Shown: positions 40,562 through 50,025, counted from the stretch's first letter. The stretch is 64,000 bases of DNA from an uncultured Flavobacteriales bacterium (GCA_937876095.1 CALFIE010000071.1:8051-72050), one strand, 5' to 3'. Notes: generated by a model from the letters alone, not told the origin. Made by a program: numbers and translations.

Positions 40562-41128
40562 ATGAAAAAACTGATCGGCAAATTTATGCTTTGGATTAAA
40601 GGTTGGAAAGTCGTATTACAAGGTGATGTAGACAATCTCAATCGGTGTATTTTGGTAGTTGCTCCACACACAGCAAACGAAGAATATTTACTCGGGAATT
40701 ACGCTTATTGGTCACTCGGAAAACCACTCAAAGTCATTATAAAAGATCAGCACACCAAAGCATGGTACGGTTTTATTGTAAAAGCAATAGGAGGAATTGG
40801 TATCGATCGTTCACAAAAAAATGACTTGGTGAATTTTGTAGCCAATGAATTCAAAAAATCTGATTTCAGTTTAGTAATCACACCAGAAGGAACCAGAAGT
40901 TGGGTACCAAAATGGCGAAAAGGTTTCTATTATATGGCTCTCGCAGCGCAAGTTCCATTGGTTTTGGCTGCAGGTGATTTCAAGAAAAAAATCGTTTATT
41001 TGGGCAAAAAAATTTCTGTAGAAGATCTGAATACCCGTTCTTACGAAAGTATTATGGCAGAATTAGAAGAATACTACAAAGGAATCACCCCGAAATATCC
41101 CGAAAAGTGGAACCCAAAAATTTATTAA
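40562..41128 (+). CDS. 1-acyl-sn-glycerol-3-phosphate acyltransferase-like protein
   Basis: The 188-residue protein belongs to the short PlsC-like acyltransferases of Bacteroidota, with VVAPHTANEEYLLGNY as the catalytic HX4D block and FSLVITPEGTRSW as the glycerophosphate-binding EGTRS block. The acidic residue of HX4D is Glu instead of Asp. It should transfer an acyl chain to a lipid precursor at the inner membrane; the exact acceptor is unknown. It is followed 30 bases on by the thioesterase gene. Confidence 0.82.
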   Translation: MKKLIGKFMLWIKGWKVVLQGDVDNLNRCILVVAPHTANEEYLLGNYAYWSLGKPLKVIIKDQHTKAWYGFIVKAIGGIGIDRSQKNDLVNFVANEFKKSDFSLVITPEGTRSWVPKWRKGFYYMALAAQVPLVLAAGDFKKKIVYLGKKISVEDLNTRSYESIMAELEEYYKGITPKYPEKWNPKIY

Positions 41129-41158
41129 ACACGATTTTTTTCTAAAATTTTGAAAACT

Positions 41159-41587
41159 ATGGAACCAAGCAAAAAACAGGAAATTCTAGACCAACTCAAC
41201 AATTGGGGAAACATAACTTTGGGCAAAACTTTAGGAATTGTATTTACCGATGTTTCAGAAGATTCGCTTACAGCAACCATGCCTGTAACTCCAAAAGTGC
41301 ATCAACCGTACGGAATTTTACACGGCGGTGCAAGTTGTGCATTGGCAGAAACACTCGGTTCATGTTTGTCGTACATCAATCTAGATGTCACCAAAGTAGT
41401 ACCAGTAGGAACCAACATCAATTCGAATCATTTGAGAAGCAAACGTGACGGTTTGGTTACAGGAACTGCCACTTTTATAAGAAAAGGTAACACGATGCAC
41501 GTTTCTCAGATTGAAATTCGAGATGAGAAAGGAGAACTCATCAATCATACTACAATGACCAACAATATTATTCCGAGACCAGAATAA
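41159..41587 (+). CDS. Hotdog-fold (PaaI family) acyl-CoA thioesterase, probable DHNA-CoA thioesterase
   Basis: I take the ATG at 41159 (142 residues); a TTG three codons upstream is possible. The family pattern is clear: HQPYGILHGGASCALAETLGS, with the catalytic Glu, and VPVGTNINSNHLRS. Because the isochorismate synthase gene starts 9 bases later, the likely substrate is 1,4-dihydroxy-2-naphthoyl-CoA in menaquinone synthesis (MenI role). That assignment rests on neighbourhood and is not read from active-site residues. Confidence 0.82.
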   Translation: MEPSKKQEILDQLNNWGNITLGKTLGIVFTDVSEDSLTATMPVTPKVHQPYGILHGGASCALAETLGSCLSYINLDVTKVVPVGTNINSNHLRSKRDGLVTGTATFIRKGNTMHVSQIEIRDEKGELINHTTMTNNIIPRPE

Positions 41588-41596
41588 AAACAAAAA

Positions 41597-42562
41597 ATGC
41601 TCTTCTTTAAACTTCCTTTTCAAGAACAAATTTTTACGACCGATGGAAATTCAAATGAAAATGCGGTTCATTTTTTTTCATTTGATAACAAACAAAACAT
41701 TGGTTTTAAAGGGAATATTAATGAAATTTCGATTGATGAAATATTGACTAATGAAATTTTCTCTGAAAATTTAGTGCCAATTCCAAAAAATTTTGAAGAA
41801 GAAACACACCAAGATTACACCGAAAAATTAGCCGATGTCATTCATTTCATTAATGAAAATAAGCTCGCAAAACTCGTGATTTCCAGACGAAAACTCATCA
41901 ATTATCATCAAATTTCACTCACCAAAACCTTTCTGAATCTCTGCAAAACTTTTCCTAATGCTTTCGCATATCTTTTTATTTCTGAAGAAAATTGTTGGAT
42001 GGGCGCATTTTCTGAACTTTTAGGAAGTTTCAATAAAAAAACCAGTGAATTCCAAACGATGAGTTTGGCAGGAACTTTACCGATAAATGAAGAATGGACC
42101 AGCAAAGAAATCGAAGAACAGAAGCCAGTTTCTGACTATATTTCAGAAATTTTGAAAAAATATTCGGATCAAGTGCAAGTATCTGAAACGTATGATCATA
42201 TTTCTGGAAACATCAAACATCTGCGAACTGATTTTAGTGAGAAAATAACACCGCAAAATCTGGAAAAATTGATTGCAGAATTGCACCCAACTCCTGCAGT
42301 TTGTGGTATTCCGAAAGATTTCTGCCAAAATGCGATTCAAAATTTTGAAAAATATCCACGTGAATTGTATGCAGGTTTTACCAAAATAGAAACCGAAAAT
42401 GAAATTTACTATTTTGTGAATTTGCGTTGTGCAAAATGGTACAAAAATGCAGTTCAGATATTTGTAGGTGGTGGAATTACCAAAGACAGTAATCCTGAAA
42501 AAGAATGGCAAGAAACCGAACTAAAAGCAGAAGCAATTGCCAAAAATTTGGCGATTTGCTAG
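41597..42562 (+). CDS. menF: Isochorismate synthase
   Basis: The 321-residue chorismate-binding enzyme shows the conserved core segments KLVISRRKLINY, MSLAGTLP, HLRTDFSEKI, LHPTPAVCGIPKD and RELYAGFTKI, with the metal-binding Glu in the C-terminal WQETELKAEAI. It is short relative to E. coli MenF (431 residues) because the N-terminal part is reduced, as usual in Flavobacteriia. It converts chorismate to isochorismate, the first committed step to menaquinone. Its end overlaps the convergent 66-codon gene by four bases. Confidence 0.9.
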   Translation: MLFFKLPFQEQIFTTDGNSNENAVHFFSFDNKQNIGFKGNINEISIDEILTNEIFSENLVPIPKNFEEETHQDYTEKLADVIHFINENKLAKLVISRRKLINYHQISLTKTFLNLCKTFPNAFAYLFISEENCWMGAFSELLGSFNKKTSEFQTMSLAGTLPINEEWTSKEIEEQKPVSDYISEILKKYSDQVQVSETYDHISGNIKHLRTDFSEKITPQNLEKLIAELHPTPAVCGIPKDFCQNAIQNFEKYPRELYAGFTKIETENEIYYFVNLRCAKWYKNAVQIFVGGGITKDSNPEKEWQETELKAEAIAKNLAIC

Positions 42563-42759
42563 TATTTTTTCTTGGTCTTCAATTTACTCCAAGTATTCAT
42601 CACCAATACCAAAATAATCCCAATAATCGCACAAGAAATAGAGAATAGAAATTTAGAATTTTCGTCGTCTAAAAAACCAATACTCCAATCTACCGCATAA
42701 AGATTTACTCCGATAAATAGGAGGAAAATAATAAGGAAAATTTTATAAAATTTTTGCAT
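42559..42759 (-). CDS. Small two-helix membrane protein of unknown function
   Basis: A 66-residue protein with two membrane helices (about 5-22 and 39-55) and a basic tail (KLKTKKKY). I recognise no family. It lies 9 bases downstream of marC in the same direction, so it is probably co-transcribed with marC and the bat genes. Confidence 0.6.
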   Translation of the reverse strand: MQKFYKIFLIIFLLFIGVNLYAVDWSIGFLDDENSKFLFSISCAIIGIILVLVMNTWSKLKTKKKY

Positions 42760-42768
42760 TTCTTTTGA

Positions 42769-43365
42769 TTAAAAGTGAATATAACTGGCAAATAATTGCG
42801 CAAAATTTTTGGTAAATAATTTGATGGAAATCGCCAACAAAATAATTCCGAAAACTTTTTGCAACACTTGCAATGTTCCATCTCCCATTTTTGCTTCGAG
42901 CCAATTTGCAGATTTCAGCACCAAATATACGAATATTGTATTTAGCAAAATCCCAAAAATAATATTAATATCGTGATATTCTGCACGCAAAGATAAGGTA
43001 GTAGTCAATGTTCCTGCTCCTGCAATTAGTGGAAACGCAATTGGTACAATAGACGCAGATTTGGCTTCGGTATTTTTGTGAATTTCTATACCCAAAATCA
43101 TTTCTACAGCGATTATGAAAATTACAAATGCTCCTGCAATTGCAAAAGAATTCACATCTACTCCTATTAATTTCAAAATATTATTTCCAATAAAAAGGAA
43201 AGCAATCATCAAAACACCAGCAACAATTGCTGCTCTTTCTGCTTCTATTTTACCAAATTTTTGCTTCAGACTTACAATAATTGGTACCGATCCTACAATA
43301 TCTATTACTGCAAAAAGTACCATACTTGCAGTAAGTGTTTCTTTTAAAGAAAAATTTTCGAACAT
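42769..43365 (-). CDS. MarC family integral membrane protein
   Basis: The start at 43365 (MFENFSLKETLTASMVLFAVIDIVG) gives 198 residues, the usual MarC length. A longer frame overlapping batD is not supported by the family. Six membrane helices are visible, including the conserved PIAFPLIAGAGTLTT segment. The family is called NAAT/MarC; the transported substrate is not established despite its old link to multiple antibiotic resistance. It follows batD by 16 bases. Confidence 0.9.
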   Translation of the reverse strand: MFENFSLKETLTASMVLFAVIDIVGSVPIIVSLKQKFGKIEAERAAIVAGVLMIAFLFIGNNILKLIGVDVNSFAIAGAFVIFIIAVEMILGIEIHKNTEAKSASIVPIAFPLIAGAGTLTTTLSLRAEYHDINIIFGILLNTIFVYLVLKSANWLEAKMGDGTLQVLQKVFGIILLAISIKLFTKNFAQLFASYIHF

Positions 43366-43381
43366 TTTACAATATTTATGA

Positions 43382-45118
43382 TTATTTACTAATTTGTGAA
43401 TACACTGAAATAATGGAATCGTACAATTCTTCGATTTTCTCTTCTGTATGTATAGGTGCGTATTTTTCCATTTGAATTTTCTGCGAAAGACTTCGATATT
43501 CTTCAGCAATTTTGGCACCTTTCTTCTCTTCTAAAAAGATTTTGAAATCCTCTGTAGAATTTGCAGAAATTTGTTTGATGGTTTCGGTTTCTAAATCTGT
43601 GTAGGTTGAGAAAAATGTCGTGTAATCTTTATTTTCCTTCAACAATTTTAAATAATTAAAGTAGTCATTGATATCAGTTGCTAAATTATCTTTAATCATT
43701 TTCTCGGTTTCGGCAATGGTAATTATGGGGTTTCGAGAATCATTTTTATCTGTTTTGGTAAATTCTTTGGTTCTATTTTTAATAAAATAAAAAAAAGTAA
43801 AAGTGGCTATTACCAATAGTAAATTCCCTACAATTACTAACCAATTTGTATGGTTTTTTTGACTAATTTTCAAATCAGAAGCTTTCAGAATAGGAGTATC
43901 TACGGTTTTCAGAACATTATTGGTATACTCATTTACTTTATCTAAAGTAGATTTTCCGTCGGAAATTTGTTCAGGTGATAGTACATTTAGAACGACGCTC
44001 TTTTTGCCTAAATTTTTATATTCTTGATTATTTGGATCAAAAAAGACAAAATCTTGTAAATCAATGGCTAAGTTCCCAATTTTCTTGGGAATTACAATGT
44101 ACTCTTCTACAATTTCGCCTTTCATTTCGTTTTCTTTCGTGCTGATATTTTTTTCCAATTTTGGTTTGAAAAATTCATAATCTACAGATGCTTTCAATGC
44201 AGGAATTTCCATAGAATTCAAATTACCAGTACCTGTAATTTTCACACGAACTTTGACTGGTTTACCTACTTCTACAAACGCTGAATTGGTAAAATGTGAC
44301 ATTACTACTGTAAATTTACCAACGGCATCTTTATAAGAATCGGGCATACCAACTGGTAATTCCTTCACATTTATTTTCACTTTGTTAGAAGCTATTATGT
44401 TGGAATTTTCAGCATTAGCAACAGTTGCAGTAATTGGATTTATCTCGATTTTACCAGATTCTTTCGGGAAAATCATAAAAACAGCAATCACTTGTGAAGA
44501 AATACCAGAATGCGATTCTATTTCAGATTTTTGGTAACTTACAGGTTTTACGTTCAGGTTTTGTTGTGGTGAAAATTGGATGTTTTTCACCTTTCTGAAA
44601 TTATCAAAATCTTTGCTATAGGCTCGCAAAACCGCAATTGTTGGCTGATTTTCGAACACCTCTTTATCATCTACTTGTAAGTTAAGGTAAATATCGTCTG
44701 AATTATTAGCAATCACCGATTTTTTTTCGGCTTCTTTCACCATCACATCAAAAGGTTCGGTTTTGTAAATTTTTCCGTTTACAGTTACTAGAACTGAACC
44801 AATTTTTATTTTCCCTACTTGTTTTGGTGATAATGCATATTGATAAATTATTTGATTTATTCGGTTGCCTTTTTGTGCATCTACAATCAGGGTGTTTTGT
44901 TCTGAAGCAGTCCCAACAATATTAAATTTAGATAAATCGGGCATCAAAAGTGGAGTTTCTTGCACCATATTTTCACCACTAATTTCTAAAACTATGGTAA
45001 GATTAAAACGCTGATTTTGGTGCAAATCTTTATCTTCGGTTGCAGCAATTAGGGTAACTTGTCCAAAGGTAATGATGGACGAAAGTAATGATAATATGTA
45101 CCCTAATTTATGTTTCAT
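43382..45118 (-). CDS. batD: BatD protein (aerotolerance operon)
   Basis: The 578-residue protein has a signal peptide (ending SIITFGQV), several beta-sandwich repeats typical of the BatD/oxygen-tolerance family (GKFTVVMSHFTNSAFVEVGKPVKVRVKI), one membrane helix at about residues 412-432 (WLVIVGNLLLVIATFTFF) and a helical cytoplasmic tail. Its ATG overlaps the batC stop (TAATG), so they are translationally coupled. Bat proteins form a membrane complex with MoxR in spirochaetes and Bacteroidota and affect oxygen or stress tolerance; the molecular task is unsettled. Confidence 0.9.
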   Translation of the reverse strand: MKHKLGYILSLLSSIITFGQVTLIAATEDKDLHQNQRFNLTIVLEISGENMVQETPLLMPDLSKFNIVGTASEQNTLIVDAQKGNRINQIIYQYALSPKQVGKIKIGSVLVTVNGKIYKTEPFDVMVKEAEKKSVIANNSDDIYLNLQVDDKEVFENQPTIAVLRAYSKDFDNFRKVKNIQFSPQQNLNVKPVSYQKSEIESHSGISSQVIAVFMIFPKESGKIEINPITATVANAENSNIIASNKVKINVKELPVGMPDSYKDAVGKFTVVMSHFTNSAFVEVGKPVKVRVKITGTGNLNSMEIPALKASVDYEFFKPKLEKNISTKENEMKGEIVEEYIVIPKKIGNLAIDLQDFVFFDPNNQEYKNLGKKSVVLNVLSPEQISDGKSTLDKVNEYTNNVLKTVDTPILKASDLKISQKNHTNWLVIVGNLLLVIATFTFFYFIKNRTKEFTKTDKNDSRNPIITIAETEKMIKDNLATDINDYFNYLKLLKENKDYTTFFSTYTDLETETIKQISANSTEDFKIFLEEKKGAKIAEEYRSLSQKIQMEKYAPIHTEEKIEELYDSIISVYSQISK

Positions 45119-45873
45119 TACCAGTCTTTTTCGTTGCTTTCTGGTATTGAATAGCCGTTTTTATTAAGAATTCTTCTAGCTGTTTCTTTTTCTTTATCTT
45201 CTACCCTATTCATAATTGCTTTTTCTAAATCTTTGGGTAGATTATTGCCATTTTTTTCTTGATTATTTTGGTTGGGCTGATTTCCGTTTTCGCCATTACC
45301 TTGCTGTTGCTGAGAATTTCCACCAGGTTGTGCATTTTGTTTTGGTTGTTCTCCTTGCTGATTTTGGTTTTGGTTTTGTTGCTGATTTTCACCTTCTTTT
45401 TGGTTATTTTTATCAGCATTTTTTTGATTTTGTTGCTGTTGCTTTTGTTTTAATTTGGCAATTTCATAATTTTTCCTGATGCTTTCATTGGTTGGATCCA
45501 ATTTCAAGGATTTTTTATACAGTTCTGCAGCTTTATCTAGATTTTTGGTTTGCATATAACTGTTTGCCATATTGTACAAAGAAGCCACTTTATCTGGCTT
45601 ATTAACCGCTAATTTTTGTGCTTTCTCATATTCTGCTTTAGCTTCATCGTACATTTTTCTTTTATATAGAGCATTACCAAGATTGTAATGTGCGGTAAAA
45701 TCTTTTTGATTAAGTTCTGCTGCTTTCAAATAATTAGTTGAGGAAGATTCGTAGTTTTTTTGATTAAAATCACGATTTCCCTCATGTATCAAAGAATTAT
45801 AACTACGTTGTGCAGAAATTTCGACGCTGTAAAATAGTACTAAAAACGATATGAAAATTTGAAAATACTTCAT
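45118..45873 (-). CDS. batC: BatC, TPR-repeat protein (aerotolerance operon)
   Basis: I start at 45873 (MKYFQIFISFLVLFYSVEIS), which gives a signal peptide and 251 residues; the longer frame upstream adds unrelated residues. Three TPR units span about 30-145 (AHYNLGNALYKRKMYDEAK, SLYNMANSYMQTKNLDKAA). A low-complexity region rich in Gln, Asn and Lys follows (about 150-215), then EKAIMNRVEDKEKETARR. It probably acts as a periplasmic scaffold for the Bat complex. It overlaps batD by one base. Confidence 0.88.
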   Translation of the reverse strand: MKYFQIFISFLVLFYSVEISAQRSYNSLIHEGNRDFNQKNYESSSTNYLKAAELNQKDFTAHYNLGNALYKRKMYDEAKAEYEKAQKLAVNKPDKVASLYNMANSYMQTKNLDKAAELYKKSLKLDPTNESIRKNYEIAKLKQKQQQQNQKNADKNNQKEGENQQQNQNQNQQGEQPKQNAQPGGNSQQQQGNGENGNQPNQNNQEKNGNNLPKDLEKAIMNRVEDKEKETARRILNKNGYSIPESNEKDW

Positions 45874-45977
45874 CTTTGCAAAATTATCTCTTTCTATCCG
45901 AAAAAGAAATTTTGAAATTGTTAAAATTCGGTTAAATATTATAAAAAAAACACTCGATAACATACAGTAATTCACAA

Positions 45978-46985
45978 TTATATGTTAAAATCTCTTTTCG
46001 GATTACCTAAATAAATGATGAAAAATAACAGCAAAGATATTGCCAAAAAGTATTGAAAATGGTGAATTGCTGTTTCAGATTTTACAAAACTTTCAACACC
46101 TGCAGATTTTTGTCGAAGTTCGTTGGTAATCTTAGCAACTGCACCATCTGCTTGATTGCCATCTATGTAAATTCCACCTGTTGAAGAAGCCATATTTTCT
46201 AATGCTTTGGTTTGTCTTTTAGAGATAACTGTTTCTCCGTTTCCATCATACTTATAGCCCATCAATTGACCAAAAAGATATATCGGAATTGGAGCACCTT
46301 CTTCGGTACCAATTCCAACGGAAGTAATGGTAATTCCTTGTTTTTTTGCTTCTTTGATTGCTGCATCTTCATTCCCTTCATTATCTTCGCCATCACTTAT
46401 CAATACTACATTTTTAGCACCTTTTGTTACGTTTCTAAATTTTTCTGCTGCAACTTGTATTCCTTTTAAAAAATCGGTGCCTTGTATTTGTACGACATTG
46501 GTCTCTAAACCACTTATGTACATTTCTGCAGAAGTATAATCAGTTGTAAGTGGCATAATTGAATTGGCTTCACCTGCAAAAACCACAATTCCTACTTTAT
46601 CATTGCTCATATTTTGCATGGTTCTCACCAAAATATTTTTGGCTTGCTCTAATCTACTAGGTGCAATATCTTGCGTATTCATAGAATTAGACAAATCGAG
46701 CAAAAAGACTACACTATTGGTTTTTTGTAATGTTTTTACTTCTTGCTTTCCACTTAGGAAATCGACTACAGATAAAACCAAAAACAAAGTTGCAAGCAAA
46801 TAAAGTACTGGGAAAATGGTAGAAAAATAAGAATTTTTATCAAACAATTGCATTTGGAATCGCTCTTCTGCAAATCGCAATCTGCGCTCTTTACGCCATT
46901 TTTTAAATCTAAAAATGAAGATTGCAAGCAGCGGCAAAAGCAACAGCAACAGTAAATACCAACTATTTCCGAAAGTCCAATTCAT
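45978..46985 (-). CDS. batB: BatB, membrane-anchored VWA-domain protein
   Basis: The 335-residue protein has membrane helices near the N-terminus (about 9-25 and 57-75) and at the C-terminus (about 308-327). The VWA domain between them has a complete metal-ion-dependent adhesion site: FLLDLSNSM (DxSxS), the Thr in QGTDFLKG and ISDGEDNEG. It pairs with BatA. A 104-base gap separates it from batC, and a 211-base gap holding a dispersed repeat separates it from batA upstream. Confidence 0.9.
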   Translation of the reverse strand: MNWTFGNSWYLLLLLLLPLLAIFIFRFKKWRKERRLRFAEERFQMQLFDKNSYFSTIFPVLYLLATLFLVLSVVDFLSGKQEVKTLQKTNSVVFLLDLSNSMNTQDIAPSRLEQAKNILVRTMQNMSNDKVGIVVFAGEANSIMPLTTDYTSAEMYISGLETNVVQIQGTDFLKGIQVAAEKFRNVTKGAKNVVLISDGEDNEGNEDAAIKEAKKQGITITSVGIGTEEGAPIPIYLFGQLMGYKYDGNGETVISKRQTKALENMASSTGGIYIDGNQADGAVAKITNELRQKSAGVESFVKSETAIHHFQYFLAISLLLFFIIYLGNPKRDFNI

Positions 46986-47014
46986 TATTAATTATAACAA
47001 TTTAGTACAAAAAA

Positions 47015-47178
47015 TATTATTAACCTCAAAAGTAACAAAAGCGATACTTTATTATTTTAAAATTTTAAGATATTATAACACCACACATTGAGAACACAAA
47101 AGTTTGAAATCCAAAAGATTTCAAATTGAAACTCTTTTATTTTTTTGCTTCAAATTTTCGATTTGCGTTGAATAAAAA
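47015..47178 (+). repeat. Dispersed ~200-base repeat, copy B, between batA and batB
   Basis: The left end TTAACCTCAAAAGTAACAAAAG, the centre GAACACAAAAGTTTGAAATCC and the right end TTCGATTTGCGTTGA line up with copy A (20558-20765) read on the other strand. The space between batA and batB is otherwise empty, so the element has inserted inside an operon. Confidence 0.75.
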
Positions 47179-47196
47179 ATCTCTACTACTCATTTT

Positions 47197-48201
47197 TTAA
47201 TTTAAAAATTTATAAAAAATCCAGCGCAAAAAAGCATCTATCAACAATACAACAATTGCAACCAACAAAAATAACCGGAAATATTCTTGATAATTGTATA
47301 ATTTGATGGATTTGATATCTGATTTTTCCAACATGTTGATATCATCATACACTTGTTGCAAACTCGCATTAGAAGTTGCTCTGAAATATTTCCCACCAGT
47401 AGATTCCGCAATTTCACGCAAGGTTGGTTCGTCTATCTTCACTTCGGCTTCTGTAAAAACCAAATCTCCAAAAATATCGGTTTGTGTTGGCATCAGTGCA
47501 AAACCATTGGTTCCAATTCCTATAGTGTATACTTTTATATTATTATTTTTTGCTAATTCTGCAGCAACTTGTGGTGGCATTGCATTTTCTATCGTATTCA
47601 CACCATCGGTCATCAAAATAACAATTTTAGATTTTGCTTTGCTATTTTTCAAGTGACTCACTGCAACCGAAAGTCCTTCTCCGATTGCAGTTCCTGGTTG
47701 CAAACCTGCAGGATTTAGATTGGCAAGTTCTTCGGTTAAAACTTGGTGATCGGTAGTAACCGGAACTTTGGTATAGGCTTCTCCTGTGTAGATTACAACT
47801 CCAATTCTATCATTTGGTCTTTTGTCTACAAATTTTTGAGCGATGGATTTCAGTGCAGTTAATCTATCTGGTTCAAGATCTTTGGCTAACATACTGTAAG
47901 AAACGTCTACTGCAAGCATAATATCTATACCTTTGGTATCATCTTGGTTGGTAGAAACGGTGTAAGTTCTTGGTCTTGCCAAAGCAATTATGAGAGCAGA
48001 AAGCAGCACATATTTTGAAATTTTTAGCAACCAAAGTACAAAGTTGATACCTGCAGATTCGTGCATATATTGCACTGATGGAACTTTGACTCCTGCTTTC
48101 TTTTTTTTGGTCAAATCTCTGAAAATCAATGGAATAAAAAGAAAAAACAGTAGCAAAAACCACGGACTGTAAAACTCAAAATTGACAAAATCTGTATTCA
48201 T
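47197..48201 (-). CDS. batA: BatA, membrane-anchored VWA-domain protein
   Basis: A 334-residue VWA protein with two N-terminal helices (about 12-28 and 57-76) and a C-terminal helix (about 310-328). The adhesion-site residues are complete: MLAVDVSYSML (DxSxS), QPGTAIGEG and LMTDGVNT. The segment YTGEAYTKVPVTTD is typical of BatA. It follows the DUF4381-like gene by 9 bases. With BatB it likely forms a VWA heterocomplex acted on by MoxR. Confidence 0.91.
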   Translation of the reverse strand: MNTDFVNFEFYSPWFLLLFFLFIPLIFRDLTKKKKAGVKVPSVQYMHESAGINFVLWLLKISKYVLLSALIIALARPRTYTVSTNQDDTKGIDIMLAVDVSYSMLAKDLEPDRLTALKSIAQKFVDKRPNDRIGVVIYTGEAYTKVPVTTDHQVLTEELANLNPAGLQPGTAIGEGLSVAVSHLKNSKAKSKIVILMTDGVNTIENAMPPQVAAELAKNNNIKVYTIGIGTNGFALMPTQTDIFGDLVFTEAEVKIDEPTLREIAESTGGKYFRATSNASLQQVYDDINMLEKSDIKSIKLYNYQEYFRLFLLVAIVVLLIDAFLRWIFYKFLN

Positions 48202-48210
48202 ACTGCTTTT

Positions 48211-49137
48211 CTATACGCCGGTTCTTAGGAGTTCGGCTTCTATTTCTTGGGTAGATTGTTTCACTACGGTTTTTATTTGCTCGAAATCGATCTCCATCAT
48301 TTCCTTATTAGGAAAGACTTTGGCAAATTTCACCAAATCGCCTCGTAAAAATATTTTTTCTATAATTTCTTCGTTTCCTTGTGAAATGGCATTGTTTTTT
48401 TTCATCACTTCAATCAAATCATCAGTTAAAAGTACATCTGCAGGAATCCGGTATTGTTTGGTAATGAAATTTCTGGTAATATCTATCAATTCTACATAAA
48501 ACGAACGATAATCTCCCTGTTCTATGTATTTCTTTTTGCGGAGTACTTCTAATTCTTTTAAGGTTTGGTTGGTTTGTTCTTTTGGAGTATTTTTCGGTCT
48601 TTTTACATATTTCAGGAAGGCAATTATCAAAATAATTAATGCAATTATTCCTAAAATTCCCAAAACATACCATTTGTACATCTGCCAATAATCATTCCAA
48701 GTCAATTTCACTTCTTTGTTGTTCATAATGTCGTTCAACTGATCGCTTGCTTGAGCCGAATTATAAACATCTATGGTATAAGGAATGGTTTTCTGCGGAA
48801 CTCCATCTATCAAAAATTCGAGTTCGGGAATGGTATAAGTACCTTCATCAAAAATTTGGAAATCGATATTTCTGGAATACAAGTCTTTACCTTGTGAAAT
48901 ATCATCTTTCAGAACTTCAAAATGATAAGGCAACAATTTGTTTTTGGGAGCGGCAACTATATTTTTGCTTTGCAAATTATTGATCGAAATCTGCAATTGT
49001 ACCACTTCTCCTAATTGCACCCTGTTTTTGGATAAGTGCGAAGAAAGTACCTGCGAAAAAGAAATCCCAAAAACCAAAAGCGCTAAAAAGCACCCAAATT
49101 TTCGACCAAAATTTTGCCAAATTTCATTCCATTTCAT
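48211..49137 (-). CDS. BatD-like/DUF4381 membrane protein of the Bat operon
   Basis: The 308-residue protein has a signal-like helix (LLVFGISFSQV), an extracytoplasmic beta domain (about 30-125), one membrane helix (about 152-173, WYVLGILGIIALIILIIAFL) and a helical cytoplasmic region with YRSFYVELIDITRNFITKQY, as in DUF4381 and the C-terminal part of BatD-type proteins. It lies between the DUF58 gene (6 bases) and batA (9 bases), its usual place in Bacteroidota Bat operons. No VWA site is present. Confidence 0.78.
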   Translation of the reverse strand: MKWNEIWQNFGRKFGCFLALLVFGISFSQVLSSHLSKNRVQLGEVVQLQISINNLQSKNIVAAPKNKLLPYHFEVLKDDISQGKDLYSRNIDFQIFDEGTYTIPELEFLIDGVPQKTIPYTIDVYNSAQASDQLNDIMNNKEVKLTWNDYWQMYKWYVLGILGIIALIILIIAFLKYVKRPKNTPKEQTNQTLKELEVLRKKKYIEQGDYRSFYVELIDITRNFITKQYRIPADVLLTDDLIEVMKKNNAISQGNEEIIEKIFLRGDLVKFAKVFPNKEMMEIDFEQIKTVVKQSTQEIEAELLRTGV

Positions 49138-49143
49138 ACCACC

Positions 49144-50025
49144 TTATTTATTTTTTCTAAAATACTGATACAAAAACCTGGAATAATCATCACCAGTATT
49201 CATATTCAGAAAACTGGCAGAGGAATTTTCAAACTGTTCTTCTACCCTTTTTATTTGTTGTTTTTTGGCTTCTGCAAAATCATAACGCCACCTTTTATCA
49301 GATGTATTTACCCAAATTTGTTCGCCCGTTTCTGCATCTCTGAAAAGCGCATAACCAACATCGGGAATTTCATTGTCTTTTTCATCATAAATTCTCAGTC
49401 CCAAAACCTGGTGTTTCTTAGATGAAATTCTCAAAATTTTAGAATTGAATTGATCCTCAAAATCAGAGAACATAAAAACCAAAGATTTTTTCTTGAAAAC
49501 GCTCATCATATATTCCAGTGCGGCATCAACATTAGAAATTGCTGGTACATAATCTGCCGTCAAAATAGTGGCAATTATGGCTAAAATATGTTTTCTCCCT
49601 TTTTTTGGCGGAATTACTTTGTACACTTTGTCGGCGAACAAAATCAGCCCGACTTTATCGTTATTTCCTACCGCCGAAAATCCCAAACTTGCCGAAATTT
49701 CTGCTACAAATTCCCTTTTCAACTGGGTTTTGGTACCATAATCCATAGATGCAGAAATATCTATGAGCAACATCATGGTAAGTTCCCGCTCTTCTTCCAT
49801 CACTTTTACAAAAGGTTCCCGAAATCTGGCGGTTTTGTTCCAGTCTATTCGTCGGATTTCATCGCCAAATTGGTACGGTCGAACTTCAGAAAAAGTCATA
49901 CCTTGTCCTTTGAAAGCACTGTGATATTGCCCCATCAATGTAGATTCGGACTTTTTGCGAGTCCGAATTTCTATCTGCTTTACTTTTTTTACAATATCTC
50001 TGATCTGCATCGCAGAATTTTTCAA
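49144..50025 (-). CDS. DUF58 (VWA-like) domain protein of the MoxR-Bat operon
   Basis: The 293-residue soluble protein has the DUF58 signature SAFKGQGMTFSEVRPYQFGD and DEIRRIDWNKTARF, followed by a VWA-like core with LLIDISASMDYG. DUF58 proteins are constant partners of MoxR ATPases. It lacks membrane helices, so it should be cytoplasmic. The moxR gene normally lies directly upstream, but here 630 bases with a repeat and a zinc-ribbon gene intervene. Confidence 0.9.
   Translation of the reverse strand: MKNSAMQIRDIVKKVKQIEIRTRKKSESTLMGQYHSAFKGQGMTFSEVRPYQFGDEIRRIDWNKTARFREPFVKVMEEERELTMMLLIDISASMDYGTKTQLKREFVAEISASLGFSAVGNNDKVGLILFADKVYKVIPPKKGRKHILAIIATILTADYVPAISNVDAALEYMMSVFKKKSLVFMFSDFEDQFNSKILRISSKKHQVLGLRIYDEKDNEIPDVGYALFRDAETGEQIWVNTSDKRWRYDFAEAKKQQIKRVEEQFENSSASFLNMNTGDDYSRFLYQYFRKNK

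Noticed and set aside
43366..43518. N-terminal extension of marC by 51 codons
   Set aside because: It overlaps batD in another frame and has no family similarity; the ATG at 43365 gives the normal MarC start.
45225..45479. Leu/Ile/Val- or Phe-rich plus-strand frames opposite batC
   Set aside because: They are the complement of the Gln/Asn/Lys-rich low-complexity region and mimic membrane proteins by codon symmetry only.
45874..45975. N-terminal extension of batC by 34 codons
   Set aside because: The extension precedes a perfect signal peptide start at 45873 and would bury it.
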